Shown here: one piece after another, positions 1 to 11,472 of the stretch
Layout: each line of letters opens with the position of its first letter
How positions within the stretch are numbered: the first letter of the stretch is position 1
DNA from: Naegleria lovaniensis
Lineage: Eukaryota; Heterolobosea; Eutetramitea; Acrasida; Naegleriidae
Assembly: GCF_003324165.1 (NCBI RefSeq)
Contig: NW_025407838.1
Location: forward strand, 382,752-446,751
Direction of reading: 5' to 3'
DNA length: 64,000 nucleotides
The notes under the pieces: model-generated
The model's input: the letters and a program-made list of their open reading frames with translations, nothing else
The model's database searches: none
What the model was told of the DNA's origin: nothing
Position numbers and translations under genes: made by a program

Positions 1-255
1 CTTCTTTTCAAAGAGGTAATAATCGTCTTTTGGAGAGGTTGGTAAATTGACCTCGGGACAAGTCTTTCCGAAAGCCTTTACATATTGCTCTGTGCAAATG
101 AAAGGAATGTTCATCATGGTGGAGGCTTGATTCATCGTAGAAGCAACATAGAGTACAGAAGGAAAATTATGAATTAAATTTCGAAAGCGATCTTGAATAT
201 CGCAACAAAAGAAGAGAGCTCTATTTCTACTGAGTTTTCCGATGGCTTTGTTCAT
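1..255 (-). CDS. Isochorismatase-like hydrolase (ISOC1/2 type), N-terminal part
   Basis: This is a cysteine-hydrolase-fold protein cut by the window edge; 85 residues are visible from the ATG at 253-255. The N-terminus has the family pattern: a hydrophobic strand ending in CDIQDRF, where the Asp is the expected first member of the Cys-Asp-Lys triad, then VLYVASTMNQAS and IPFICTEQY. The spacing matches animal ISOC1/ISOC2 better than bacterial enzymes that make isochorismate products. The active-site Cys would lie beyond the window. ISOC proteins have no firmly established substrate, so only the fold is claimed. It is the last gene of a minus-strand pair with the SprT gene upstream, separated by 132 nt. 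Confidence 0.8.
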   Translation of the reverse strand, partial: MNKAIGKLSRNRALFFCCDIQDRFRNLIHNFPSVLYVASTMNQASTMMNIPFICTEQYVKAFGKTCPEVNLPTSPKDDYYLFEKK

Positions 256-387
256 GGTGATGATCGTCGTTGAGAATTTTTTTGTTTAGGACCAGAATCG
301 GTTAGACAATAGTACGAACAGCACACAGAATCAGTTTTGAGTCCAATATTCCTCTCATTTAAAGTTGTTTTACTAACTAAACTTTGT

Positions 388-2233
388 TTAAATTCTCTGT
401 TGTTGTTCTCGATAGGCTTGAGCCACAAGTTTCATAATTTCTCCTTGCTTAAGATGAGGATGACTCTCCTTAAATCTTTTGTAATGTTCTTTCACATAGT
501 TATTATAGGCATTGTTGGAGTTTTTGGTTGACTTGCCAACTTCTTGAAGTCTACCTTTACATATTCCACAACATTGTTTTGAGACATCTACAGACTTTGA
601 ATGTCGATTGATCATTGAACCACAATCCACACATTGCCATTGATACTTGTAATCAATGGAATAAGAATGACATGTGGTAATTGGAATGTCAGGATAATAT
701 TTCCTAATTAAATCTCCATACGAATAAAATGTTTTTCCATGACCTGTAATACCATCAAATAAAAAACTTGCAGCATGACACATTTCGTGCGCTATGAAAT
801 GTTATTTGATGAAAACACATGAACCAAGTCAGAATTATGATAAAAATTCAAGATGAATTTAGACAAATCAATAACATACCTAACGTGTGAACCAATCGCT
901 CCTCACAGTCGCATACTTTCGTTGATATTTCAATAGCCACTACTTTTTCTAACTGTGTTGTTGTTGTTTTACCATTCTTTGTCTTTTTCAACGTAAATAA
1001 TTTACAGTAACCAGCAGTTTTCCTTAAATGATGATTCCATAATAAATAAGGCTTTCCTTTGAGATCTTTTGATTTTCCTTCTGATAATTTAAGTGCAGGA
1101 AGCTTGTTTTTAAAACAAACCGAGTTGAATTCATCATAATATTTTTGAAGGAGTTGTCCTCTCACTTTTTTAAACTGTTTCGAGTCCGTTATGTATTTTG
1201 AATGAATTGGAGCTTTTGGCGTGGATCGATTGAATTTCTTTTTGGGAGTCATGTCAGAAAGGTCAATAACATCTAATTTTGGAGCCTTATTGGTTTTCTT
1301 TCCAGTCATGGAGATGTGGCCATCATTCTCATCATCATCATCACTTAATAAGAAATCATTAGCGTCTTCATTGGATAAACAATCACTATCTTCTTCATCA
1401 AATTCAATACCACTATCAGCATGATCACTGCTACTATCAGCACTCTCTTCTTCATCACTATCTTCACACAAATCAATGGCTTGTTGACTTGCCAGTGATT
1501 CTTCAAATTCCTTAATACATTCCTCATCGAAAATATCACTCTTTTTGACCCAACTATTATCACAAGTTGGATATCCAACCCATTTCACATAATATTCAGG
1601 TTTTGCATTACGGATTCTTTTCTTTAAAATCTTTTCAATTTCATAAATTTCAGGATCTTCATTCTCTGATTCTTCTTCTTTGAATTCATATTCTGCTTCA
1701 CCGTCATCATTATCATGAAAACAAGTAGAGGTGGTTTGATTGATAGGAGGATTTGAACTATTTTGTGTCATGGAGGATGATACCAGTGAACTATTATGAT
1801 TGTTGTCTTTGGTTATTTCTTCGACATGTTCATCATCCGAAATGTAAATCACTTGAGTTGAATTCAAACATGAATCTCTACGTTTGATTCCAAGAGATTT
1901 TCTTCTCGAAGAGAGTGTGCTGCGAGAATGGTCATGACTATCATCATGATAACCACAAGCATGATCACTACTCATAGCTGTTGATGTATGATTCTGTGAA
2001 TTCAAGGCTTGATGCATCGATGGTTGTTGTTGAGCTTCTTGTGTGATGGGAAGAGCAGCGGAACATGAAAGTAATCCTTTGGGTAAAACATGTTCTGGAT
2101 TGCTGAAGAAATCAAACCAATTGACGCTGTGCCAACCAAACTCATTGGACATGGTGAGGAATCGTTGACGAGTGGTTTGATACTGTTGTTGAGAGTGTTG
2201 TGGTGTTGATACGAGCTGATGATAGTGGAGCAT
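388..2233 (-). CDS. Chromodomain plus SprT-like metalloprotease (GCNA/ACRC-like)
   Basis: Two exons, 880-2233 and 388-791, are joined across an 87-nt GTATGT...TAG intron (792-879), giving 585 aa in one frame. From N to C: a polar, low-complexity region; a SUMO-interacting-like stretch VIYISDDE near residue 128; a chromodomain at about 197-247 (YEIEKIL, YYVKWVGY, NSWV); a long acidic region with a second hydrophobic-acidic motif, DVIDLSD; then a SprT domain from about 355. The zinc-protease motif HEMCH is split by the intron and appears only after splicing. A C-terminal zinc ribbon (CVDCG ... CGICK) follows. The acidic region with SUMO-binding-like motifs before SprT is typical of GCNA proteins, which act on DNA-protein crosslinks; the chromodomain is the unusual part. 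A nuclear, chromatin-directed protease is inferred. Confidence 0.85.
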
Positions 2234-2418
2234 TGTTTTTTAAATTTGAAAAACGAGAGCGCGTACATGTAACGGTCAAAAAAACAAAACTGTCTCAGTC
2301 TATTCCAATGCAAGACCATCTCTTCACCTTCAATCAGCGGTAATGATACCAACAGTGCCAAAAGCAATGCTGTACCATCAACAAAACGATAATTAAATAT
2401 ATTAATAATATTTAAAAA

Positions 2419-5400
2419 ATGTTTTCAACTTCTGAATCCCGTTCATCTTCTTCTTCAGCAAGAGGGAGCAACACTCGGGGCAGAGGAGGACCACACCGCG
2501 GAAGAGGCTCAAGAGGAAGCCGAACCACAACATACACTCCAAGAGACTCACCATCAACTGTACCCTCTTCTTCCAGCCGAGGAAAAGCATCATCACGGCC
2601 CACAACTTCAACAACAACCACAGCCGCCACTTCATCATCCAACCCATCACGAGCACGAGGAAGAGGACGAGGCAGGGGAGTATATCGTCCAGGTGGATTT
2701 CGAGGAGAAACCACAGAACCTTCTGCCGAATCAGCATCATCAAACCGAGGAGGTACTACACGAGGACGAGGAAGAGGAGGTTATCAAGAGTCAAGACAAA
2801 CACAAGATATTACTACATCAACCAATCGAGGAAAAAGAGGTGGCTTTAAGCAGTCCAGACAAACTCAAGAGCCAGCTGTTGAAAGAAATGTACCTCCAAA
2901 AACGAGAGGCACCAAACCTTACCGAGGTAAACCAACGGCTAAGCCTGCAAGTAGCTCTTCTTATTCGCAGTTTGATCAGCAGCCACAATACTCACAACAT
3001 GCAAAACCTCGTGGCACTGGAAAGTTTACATCACACAAAATTCCACCACCTCAATCTGAATATGAACCTTCTGCATTTTCATCTTTCGTTCAATCGACAC
3101 CGTACGAGCTCAATGAAGAAAATTTATTTAATTTACCTGCTGGATTTTCTGGATTTGGTTCATACTTTTCTGAACCATCGCCGAAAATTGCTGAATCCCC
3201 AAAGGAGAAATTACAAAAAGAAGTAAGAACTTCTACGTACGAAAAAGAAGAAGAAGAATATTTTGACGAGCAGGAACAAGAAGAAGGTGAATATGAAGAA
3301 GGTGAATTTGAAGAAAATGAGGAAGAGGATGAAGAAGAGGCTGAAGAAGAGGGAGAATTCGAAAATTTCAATATCATTGTGGATGATAAAGGAGATAAGT
3401 CTCTGGTAACTTCTCCAGTCTCTGTTAACAAGCAAATAGTGGAGAACATTTACAAAAAATCTCCAGAAAAACAAATTGTTGAAAAACAGAAAGAACAACC
3501 TACTCAAAGATCCAAAGAGGTGGAGGTGGCATACAAAAAGTTAAAAGCAAGTTTCTTACAACGCCAACCTAATTTAGAGCAAGAAAGCCTCAATCAGTTA
3601 GATTATTCTGAAAAGATACGAGAAAAGATATGGTCCAGAAAGTATCCTGTAGATACCAAACATTTGGTAGGAACATGTTACAAAATGTGCTCCGATGAAG
3701 AGGTCAACAACAGAGAAAAAGAAAGACGATTAAGCGTATTTGAAACTGCTTCAAGAAGGCTAGTAGACGAACGAGGACATGAATATGCAAAAGCTGAACC
3801 CAGTCTTTGCGTGAAAGCGTATCAAAGAGCTGCTGCAGGTACCGTACCTGTTGCCTCTCAAGTACGACCACCTCATATTTTACGTAAATCATTGGATTAT
3901 CTCATTAATGAAATATTGGACAGAGATGATGCCAGTTATCACGAAGTTTTTCTATTCATAAGAGATCGAGCAAGAGCTGTTGCTCAAGATTTGACTGTTC
4001 AGCATATTAGGGATGAAAGAAGTGTGGATTTACATGAAATAATTGCTAGATTTCATATTATGAGCCACCATTTATTGGCAGAAGAAGAAGATTTTGATGC
4101 TCATCAAAACTTAAAGCTCTTAAACAACTATTTAAAGAGCTTACAGGAGTTTTACTCGGAACTCAGAATGAGTGGAATTTCATGTCCCAACGAGAGTGAA
4201 TTTACATGCTATTTTATATTGAACAGACTTTCTTCAGATCAAGAGGTTATGAGATGTCTAAAGAGTCTTCCTAATGACATTTTAAACTCACCTGAAGTTA
4301 ATTTTGCGATCAAAGTGTTCGATGCTTTCTCGACTAATAATTATAGCAGATTTTTTAAACTTGTTGATGAGGCTACATACTTGAATGCATGTATCATGCA
4401 TATTTATTTTCCAACTGTGAGAAAGAGTGCGTTACAGACAATGAATAGAACATTGAATGCAAAAACCAAGAACAGCTTCGAGGGAGCCATTGATGATTTT
4501 CCAAAATATCCAATTTCAAAATTGGAGCACATATTGCTCTTTGATAGTTTTGATGAATGTATTCACTACTGTAACTGTTTTGGAATTACAACACTTGATG
4601 ACTCTGTATTGTTCAAATATACCACATTCACCGAGCCATCTAAAATTGCAAAGACAAAATCTTTATTTATTGAAAAGAAAGTTTATAGAATCAAACGATC
4701 GACATTGGCTCTGGTAAATTTTCGCAAGCCTCCAAAGCCCCATGAGACACCTCCTGTACCAATTCCTCCTGAACAGCAAGTACAACCAATTCCGTCATCA
4801 CCACTACGACCCATACAACCCATACCTCCTTCTGTAACAATTCCTCCCCAGCCTTCTGTAATTACTCCTCCTGCAATTACTCCTCATGACAACAAGATTA
4901 CAACTCCTCCCATTTCCTCTCATCTCATTCCCACTCCGCCAGAGAAAACCCTAAATATTGTTATCCCTCCAGCAGAACCTCAACCACCAAAGCAGGTAAC
5001 TCCTTCTTTCCCAAAATCTCCCAAAGCTCATAAGTTTCCATCTCATCCAAAAACACCAACAATAATACCCCCTCCCATTGTACAACCTCCAATCGCTGTA
5101 CAACTACCTGAAGAGGTGGTCAAGCCAAGAGAACAACCATCAATATTGTTTACTCCACCACCTCCAGCAGAACCTCAACCACCAATAGTAACACCACCAA
5201 TTGTTATACCTCCTCAAAAAACTGAAGAAGAGATCAATAGAGAAAAATTGAGAAAGTATTTTGACGCATGGAAACAATATACTGAGCAAAAGAAGCTATT
5301 GCGGCAAAAAAGACAGATTCATATCGAGAAATCTCATCGATACGTGAAAAATAATTTTGATGCTATGGTACTAGACAATGTTGCCATGTTAGATTCTCAT

Positions 5401-7217
5401 GCAGAAGAAATAAGATCCCATCTAATCGATCAACTATACAAGAGAGTTGATTTAGGATTTATTGTTTTTAATTCTAACGTTACAAACCAGTACAAAATAT
5501 TTTCTGACTTCTTTTGGAAGTTGGTACTCATCGTAGATGATATCAATGATCCACTGCAAGCTTGGACTGTCCAAAAACTCTTGAGTGACAGTTCAAAAAT
5601 ACATGACCCTTATGAACCAATCATTACATTATCTAAATTCAAAGTCGAAGGAAATGACATTCTATCAGACGAATTGACAGAGTTGGATCCAAAAAAGAAA
5701 CGATCATCTCTTCATATTTGCGTGAAACAATTTAATACCTCAGTTTCATTTGAAAAGAGTACCTTTCCCTTCAAAGGTACTTCATCAATCATTTACGCTT
5801 TACATACTGTGACTGAAAATATAAATATTGATAAGTATTGGGCAATAGAAGAAAGCAGAATGAACAAACATATTGTTTCCTTTTTTTCAAAGATGGAAAG
5901 CCCAAGAATACCCATACTTGTACTGTTTGAGAAAGAAAACTTTTTACAGCATGGAGTATCCGAAGATCAGGTACAAATACGAGTACATCAAATCCTAAAT
6001 AAGCACTCTAGCTCAGTTTTCAGCCACATCATGTGTCAGTCAATGGATATATCAAACATCTCTAACAACATATCAGAAGATAATGTTAGAAAACTGAACC
6101 GCACTTTTGTGGACATGCTTAGTAAGCTTGCAAACACTTCTCCACAACCTCCCATCGTTCACAAATATTCTATTCGTGAATTATTAGAAGAATGTTCCCA
6201 AAATCATATCACAGAGCTGTTGCAAGAATTGGCTGAAGAAGATAGACACAGTATTCCTCTTGAAGATTTTATTTTAACCTATAATTATGTATGTGAAATT
6301 GTAGCTACCAAGTCCAAAACGAAGTGGAACGAACGCGCAAAATTAATTGGCCTATTCCTGAGTTCGAGAAGGAAAATTGGAATACTGACGAAAATGCAAT
6401 ATTGCAAAAAGAACTTCTTGGACATCTCTCCTTACCTATTATTGATACCACCACTGATTTTTATAGCGATGACAATTGTGATTTGGAGATTCTAGCCAAA
6501 AATTGCTTGAACTACATTCAAGTACTGCGAAAAAGAAGAGGATTAAGCCCTATTGATTCTTTTGACCCGATCAACGTTGCAGATATTGCAACTGATTTTG
6601 CAGATGGAAATTATTCACATGCTACTTTTAAGCTATTTGAATTATTCTTGAAGATTCATTTGGATATGCTTTTTGATGCAGATCCACTCTATGGATTCTT
6701 GTTCACAAGAACACGATTTGAAAAAATTGAAAAAGATATAATGAAAATATTGAAGCAAAGCGGAAATTCCTTCTTGGAAGGCTTAGCGTTAGCAGATGAA
6801 GGAAAAAGCTACTATTCTGCAATACCTCAAGATGAAATTCCAAAAGTGATAAGACTGGATGTGAAACCATTAGAAGAACCTAAAAAACGTGCTAAAGAAC
6901 ATACAGAGACAAAACAAGAAACCAAAAAGAGGAAAACGTTCACATACGTAAACATGGAGGACTCAATGAAAGATTACGACAAATTACTGCAGGCAATCGA
7001 TCGTCAAAAATCTATTTATGAAAATATGGAGAATGGAATCAATGTCATGGAAGACGATCTTATCGCAACATCGTCAACAGAGGATGATTGGAACAGTTCT
7101 ATTTCCACATATTCAAATTACACTTCTGAATCATCTGATTTAAAGGAATCCCTGGCCTTGCTCCAACAGCGAATCAATGCATGCTCAGAGTTAATTTCCA
7201 AATCACTTAAACCTTAG
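2419..7217 (+). CDS. SAC3: SAC3/GANP-family mRNA export factor (TREX-2 scaffold)
   Basis: This long protein of about 1,575 aa starts at the ATG at 2419, with a 185-nt divergent promoter shared with the SprT gene. Residues 1-190 are Arg/Gly/Ser rich. An acidic Glu-rich segment follows near 275-310. The SAC3/GANP domain runs from about 414 (GTCYKMCSDEE) through VRPPHILRKSLDYL, ARAVAQDLTVQ and FHIMSHHLLAEE. A Pro-rich linker lies at about 775-930, then a helical C-terminal half. In yeast and animals this family scaffolds TREX-2 at the nuclear pore. The frame changes near 6290-6360: one frame ends as a nonsense tail at 6495 while the other continues to 7217. Either a 1-nt loss in the A-run near 6317 or a 74-nt intron at 6289-6362 restores continuity; I favour the former. 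Confidence 0.85.
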
Positions 7218-7242
7218 AATTAAACCTTTTGTGCAGCGTCAA

Positions 7243-8432
7243 TTAATTTTCAAATATTTTTACCAAATTCGAGCTGGAACATTCGATATGCGTGATTGGA
7301 CAATGTTGGTGTGTTTGAAGATGGGTCTGAATGCACTTGTAGCAAAATACAAAGCCAGACACTGTCAACAGCGTAGCATTTCGTCTCTCCTTCTTGCAAA
7401 TTGGGCAATGTCTTGAATTGTTTGGTATCTCTAACCCACCGACAGCTCTCTCAGGTTGCTCTGGTGGTGAAGGTATGATTATGTTACCTTTTGGTACCAA
7501 TGATGATTCATTATTAAAGTACCATTCGAAAAACTTAAATAAAAAGGCAATGGCTAGTAATAAATGGGTCGAGTAGTCCGAGAGAGAGTATAAGAGGTTT
7601 ACAATATATCCTAACAGTGAACCAAAAATTATTCCACCACGCTTCTTGAAACTGTTGATTAAATTATTTCTTTTTGTGTACATTAATTTCATGTGTTGCA
7701 AGTGCTCGTTAGGAGAGGTTCTTTTGAGACATAGTCCAATTAAGTACATGAAAGGATTGTGATACTTGAAATTGCTCTTCAAAAGGTATAAAAACATAAA
7801 GACAAAATGTGAGCCCTCATAAACGGTACTAATATATGGCCACAATTTTACAAAATATCTTTTGATTATTTTCCAAGGGTTTGAATTTGCTACCAAGTTT
7901 GATGCAATTGTTGTCTCGTATGGTATCACTGCACTTTCATTTTCCATAGCATCGCTTGAAGACAGTATTTCATCTCTCTTTAAATCAATATAATAATTTT
8001 CCAACTTGTCTTTAGATATGGAATCAAAACAAGACATAATAAGCTTTCATTTCTTTGTTTGTTTGTTAAAAAACTGGTTTTTCCTTGTTGTTGATTCATC
8101 TCTGACACGGTAAATTGTTTCGAGTCCATCCTCTTCAATCCAAATAAATGCTCCGCAAATGATGAATCAAAATTGTACAGAAAATGTCTTTCAATCATTG
8201 TTTGCAGCAGTGCAAAGTATTCATCATAATAAGAAACAAAATGTAGATATCTAAAATTTCGTTGTGCTGCCATCACTAGCACATATCGGAGTGCAGATTT
8301 CAATCCAGATATCATTCGTTGGCAGTCATAATTTCAAAAAACGTTGGCTGAAACATTGAGAGCGATTGGTTCCTATTTGATGATGCTCCTTGATCATTCG
8401 TAGGTTGATATTGTGAGGATAGAAAGGACATT
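7243..8432 (-). CDS. PEX12: Peroxin-12, RING-type peroxisomal ubiquitin ligase subunit
   Basis: PEX12 is a membrane RING subunit of the peroxisomal PEX2-PEX10-PEX12 retrotranslocation ligase that recycles PEX5. The N-terminus (QPTFFEIM, then LKSALRYVLV, then FGLKRM) follows the PEX2/10/12 N-terminal domain. The middle has hydrophobic segments (LLCLVLIPYLK, FVFMFLYLL, LLLAIAFLFKFF). The C-terminus carries the reduced RING: CPICKKE, then FCYKCI, then HCPIT. The start is the ATG at 8430-8432. The frame is interrupted twice, near 8315 (after TANE, before MISGLK) and near 8000 (after IPYLK, before DKLENYY). At each point one extra base restores the conserved sequence, so I treat this as one gene with two consensus errors. 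It converges on SAC3 with 25 nt between the stops. Confidence 0.85.
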
Positions 8433-8483
8433 TTTTTTGTAATCGGAGTAAAATTGATAAATAAATACACTGTACTAACATAC

Positions 8484-8560
8484 TATATTAATACAGTATT
8501 AAAATCATCAATGACATTATATAATATTATATTAATACAGTATTAAAATCATCAATGACA
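8484..8560. repeat. 33-bp exact direct repeat with palindromic cores
   Basis: Two identical 33-bp units lie at 8484-8516 and 8528-8560, separated by 11 AT-rich bases. Each contains the perfect inverted repeat TTAATACaGTATTAA. The second unit ends six bases before the stop codon of the F-box/SPRY gene, so the pair sits in the 3' flank of that gene and upstream of PEX12. It could be a duplication, a transcription-end signal or a protein-binding pair. Confidence 0.85.
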
Positions 8561-8565
8561 CGATC

Positions 8566-9552
8566 TCATTGAGACACGAATTTTTTCAGAGTTTCTACAT
8601 TACCGTCCCATGGAAAGATTGAGACAGACATTCTTGACACGACTGAGACAGCTGGTCTAAACGTTATTTCGTTTTTCTGACTCCTTGTCAATTCTGTTTC
8701 ATTATCATCATCACCATCCCTCGTGTCTCTATACGAAAACGAATGGTTTCTTTCCTCACATCCATTTTTGACATAAATTTTCATTCGAACTTCATTAAGG
8801 ATGGGGTGATGAAAATACTCAACACCAATCACATCCCCTTGTTTGTTAAGTTTGGCTGCATTATAACTGTTATTGAAACTGTCAGAGGCAACACAGTACC
8901 CAAAACCTTTTGAAGGATGGCGTCCAAGCCAGTAATGCATGGAAGAACTGTCTTGATCCCTAGGTTGATTTGGCAAATTATCAACTCCAACAAGTACTGC
9001 CCATGCATTATTTGCATTCTCTTCATCGTACGTGGTTAAATGCACACACCAGTAATATGTAATTCCTCGCTCGAGCTTCTTATTGGCGACACAAGTTTCC
9101 CAATCTCCACACAGCCTTGTATGCATGACTCTCATTGAATGATTTCTGTTGGTGAAGAGAATTTTCGAAATTTGAACTTCATCCAAAGAAGGCTCATATT
9201 TTTGAAAACCTTCAATACTAAATGAAAAGAGTCTGAACCAATGAAATATGAACTGATTAGGCTTATTTTTGTAATAATTCAATAATTCTTGATCGTTCAA
9301 TAGAGGACAATGTTTCAGATCTGTCAATTGTAATTGTTGTACCAAATATTTTAATAGTTTTTCAGCTTGATCATCATCGGGATGACATGATGAAGAAAGA
9401 ACAGTAAGTCTGCTCCAGATCACTTCTGATTTTGAAATTAATTCATGCAAGAATTTATTGGCCATAGATAAGGCCATTACAGAACCAAGATCAAGGAAGG
9501 CACATATATGAAATTCAAGTACTTCTTCTGGTAGGGTTTTGATGTGCAGCAT
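8566..9552 (-). CDS. F-box and SPRY/B30.2-like domain protein
   Basis: An intact 328-aa single exon. Residues 5-45 form an F-box-like helix set (LPEEVLEFHICAFLDLGSV ... SEVIWSRL), the SKP1-docking module of SCF ubiquitin ligases. From about 145 to 320 there is a SPRY/B30.2-type beta-sandwich pattern: RGITYYWCVHLT, NAWAVLVGV, FGYCVASDSF, a loop with KQGDVIGVEYF, and a closing strand FRPAVSVVSRMSVSIFPW. In such proteins the SPRY domain selects the target. The SPRY call rests on pattern and not on a search, so it is less sure than the F-box. The gene is followed by the tandem 33-bp repeats. No substrate can be proposed. Confidence 0.7.
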   Translation of the reverse strand: MLHIKTLPEEVLEFHICAFLDLGSVMALSMANKFLHELISKSEVIWSRLTVLSSSCHPDDDQAEKLLKYLVQQLQLTDLKHCPLLNDQELLNYYKNKPNQFIFHWFRLFSFSIEGFQKYEPSLDEVQISKILFTNRNHSMRVMHTRLCGDWETCVANKKLERGITYYWCVHLTTYDEENANNAWAVLVGVDNLPNQPRDQDSSSMHYWLGRHPSKGFGYCVASDSFNNSYNAAKLNKQGDVIGVEYFHHPILNEVRMKIYVKNGCEERNHSFSYRDTRDGDDDNETELTRSQKNEITFRPAVSVVSRMSVSIFPWDGNVETLKKFVSQ

Positions 9553-9826
9553 TTTTTACTTCTGAAGTTCCGTTGCAGCATGTCAACGACAATCCCTTTA
9601 GCTCAAACACAACTTTGCCGCGTTGTTTGAACTGAAAATTTGTCACCTAGGTATTACTATTTATAGTTTGTTGTTGTCAACACTTGAAAGTGCATGTTTA
9701 CTTTCGCTATCCAGTCATTTCTTCAGTACTTTCCTTAATATCTCCAACCTCAATGTCATTTAGCCGGTTTATAATCGAGATATAGCTCCACAATTCGATG
9801 CATTTATAATCACGAGTATAAAAGAA

Positions 9827-11261
9827 ATGCTTTCACTTGTCAACACACAACAATTATTGCTTCTTCTTGATTTTCTACCCACAACAAGAAGCGAGACTTC
9901 TTTTTCTCAGAATGTTACGAACAATGTTACAACAGTAATTGGCTTTTCATACATGAGCCCCAACGAGGTGATTGTGAGCTTGTGCGAAGATGCTGTTTCC
10001 ATACTACTCATGCTTCTAGTTCTCATCCCACTCGGAATTGTCTTTTTCAAACGACACTGTTATTTGATATGGAAATTTATGTTGTTAATGATGTTCGCAA
10101 GTTGTTCAACGGAAAAACGAATGCGAATTGTACAGCGATGGCGCAGTAATGAGAGAACGAAAGCGAAAGTATTCTTCTTTTTACTGCTCAACGCTGTGTG
10201 TTCTTTTGTTGTTTTTCGAATATTTGGAGAAATCTCAACTCTCATGCAGCATTACTTTGAGTGGAAACGAGAGGCGGACCCATTCATCAAAGCTGTACTT
10301 GTCAGAAGAATATTCGACTATTGCAGTATTTTCTGGTATACCTTAAACTTTTCCTTTATCATTCCTTTGTGGTTGAAAGTTTGCTTATCTTGGATCAACA
10401 AGGACAGTATACGAAAATTCATGAGGTTTACTGTTGCCTTTTTACTCATTGTTGCAGACGTGAGTGCACTCGTTGGCTCTCTCCCATAACATCTCTTGCT
10501 ATGGTTGGTTTGATACGAAAGGATTGGGCTTCTGGATTGGACAAGCTCAAAAAGCCATTCACTGTTTATATTGCATTGCCGCTGGTTGGGCTGTCGACAA
10601 GTATTGTCTTCTTTATGAGCATTGCAGCGGTCGTGATCATTGTTGTCATGCTTTCCCATCAATATAGATCTAAATTGAAAACACAACCTAGCAATACGAC
10701 CAGTAACAACAAGAAAATAGATCTTCAATCGGATCAGTATCAACAACAAAGGCAAGCCATCATCAAACTCACTTCAGGAATTGTAATTCTCGCAACAGGT
10801 ATCTTATTGGAAGCCATAGGTGCGATACTTCATGCATTAGACGTAGCCTCTTATTACTTTTTTCCATCACAAAGGCTCTGCCCTATGCTGCCTTTGCCAT
10901 TTGTGTTTCATTGATTTTTTGGCCTTATCTCTTCCGATATTAAGGAATCCATTCAGTTTTTAGTCATTGAACATTCGACCCCAGCGGTTAGCAAGCAGAA
11001 AAACAAGAGTCAAACAACCATGGACCTTGGAAAGATGGACATGGAAGGAAATCAATCTCCGAGATACATCAAAGATGCAACGGCTCGTGTCAACTATCAA
11101 CAAAAGAGTTGGATGAAAAAACCTCTAATTTCGAAACCTTGACAATTCCAACACAAGTGGAGATGGACTTCTCTCCCTCACATGTCGAATCAAGAGCCTG
11201 TGAATACTATTCAACAACACCACGCGATGGAATAACCGAACCTCAAGCATTTGAGGTTTAG
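9827..11261 (+). CDS. Seven-pass membrane protein, copy 1 of 3 (frame interrupted)
   Basis: First of three diverged copies (others at about 11.5-12.9 and 16.5-17.6 kb). An N-terminal extracellular stretch contains Asn-X-Thr sites. Membrane segments include ISILL-type helix LLMLLVLIPLGIVFF, VFFFLLLNAVCSFVVFRIF, IFWYTLNFSFIIPLWLKVCL, FLLIVADVSALVG, LPLVGLSTSIVFFMS and IVILATGILLEAIGAIL, ending with a helix containing LIFWPY and a polar tail. Shared family signatures are FKRHCYL, a VRRIFDYxSIFW block and the LIFWP end. The frame is broken at several points (about 10,487, 10,865, 10,940 and 10,960, perhaps one more); in each the continuation is recognisable from the sister copies. The end at 11,261 assumes the tail continues in frame. 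Topology resembles seven-pass receptors or THH1/TOM1/GPR137 proteins, but no homology is claimed. Confidence 0.6.
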
Positions 11262-11472
11262 AACCTTTTTGATCTAAACAAACATCCGATTAGGAAAGTT
11301 TTCCGTCAACATCATGTTTTTATCACCAAGACCGAAAACAAACAAAACATTCGACGACTTGTAACAGCTCAACAAGCAAACAACAACAACCCACACGCTC
11401 AAAACACACACAAGTCAAGGACCGTCCTTTCATTAAAAATCATTGAAAACAACGAACAAATCTTTGCTACAA

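Noticed and set aside
3090-3507. Minus-strand Ser- and Phe-rich open frames over the SAC3 acidic region
   Set aside because: They are the antisense of Glu-rich GAA/GAG repeats and show no domain.
7990-8010. Programmed -1 ribosomal frameshifting in PEX12 and similar genes
   Set aside because: The shift sites share no slippery heptamer or downstream structure, occur at different residues in unrelated genes and cluster in one block; single-base consensus loss explains them more simply.
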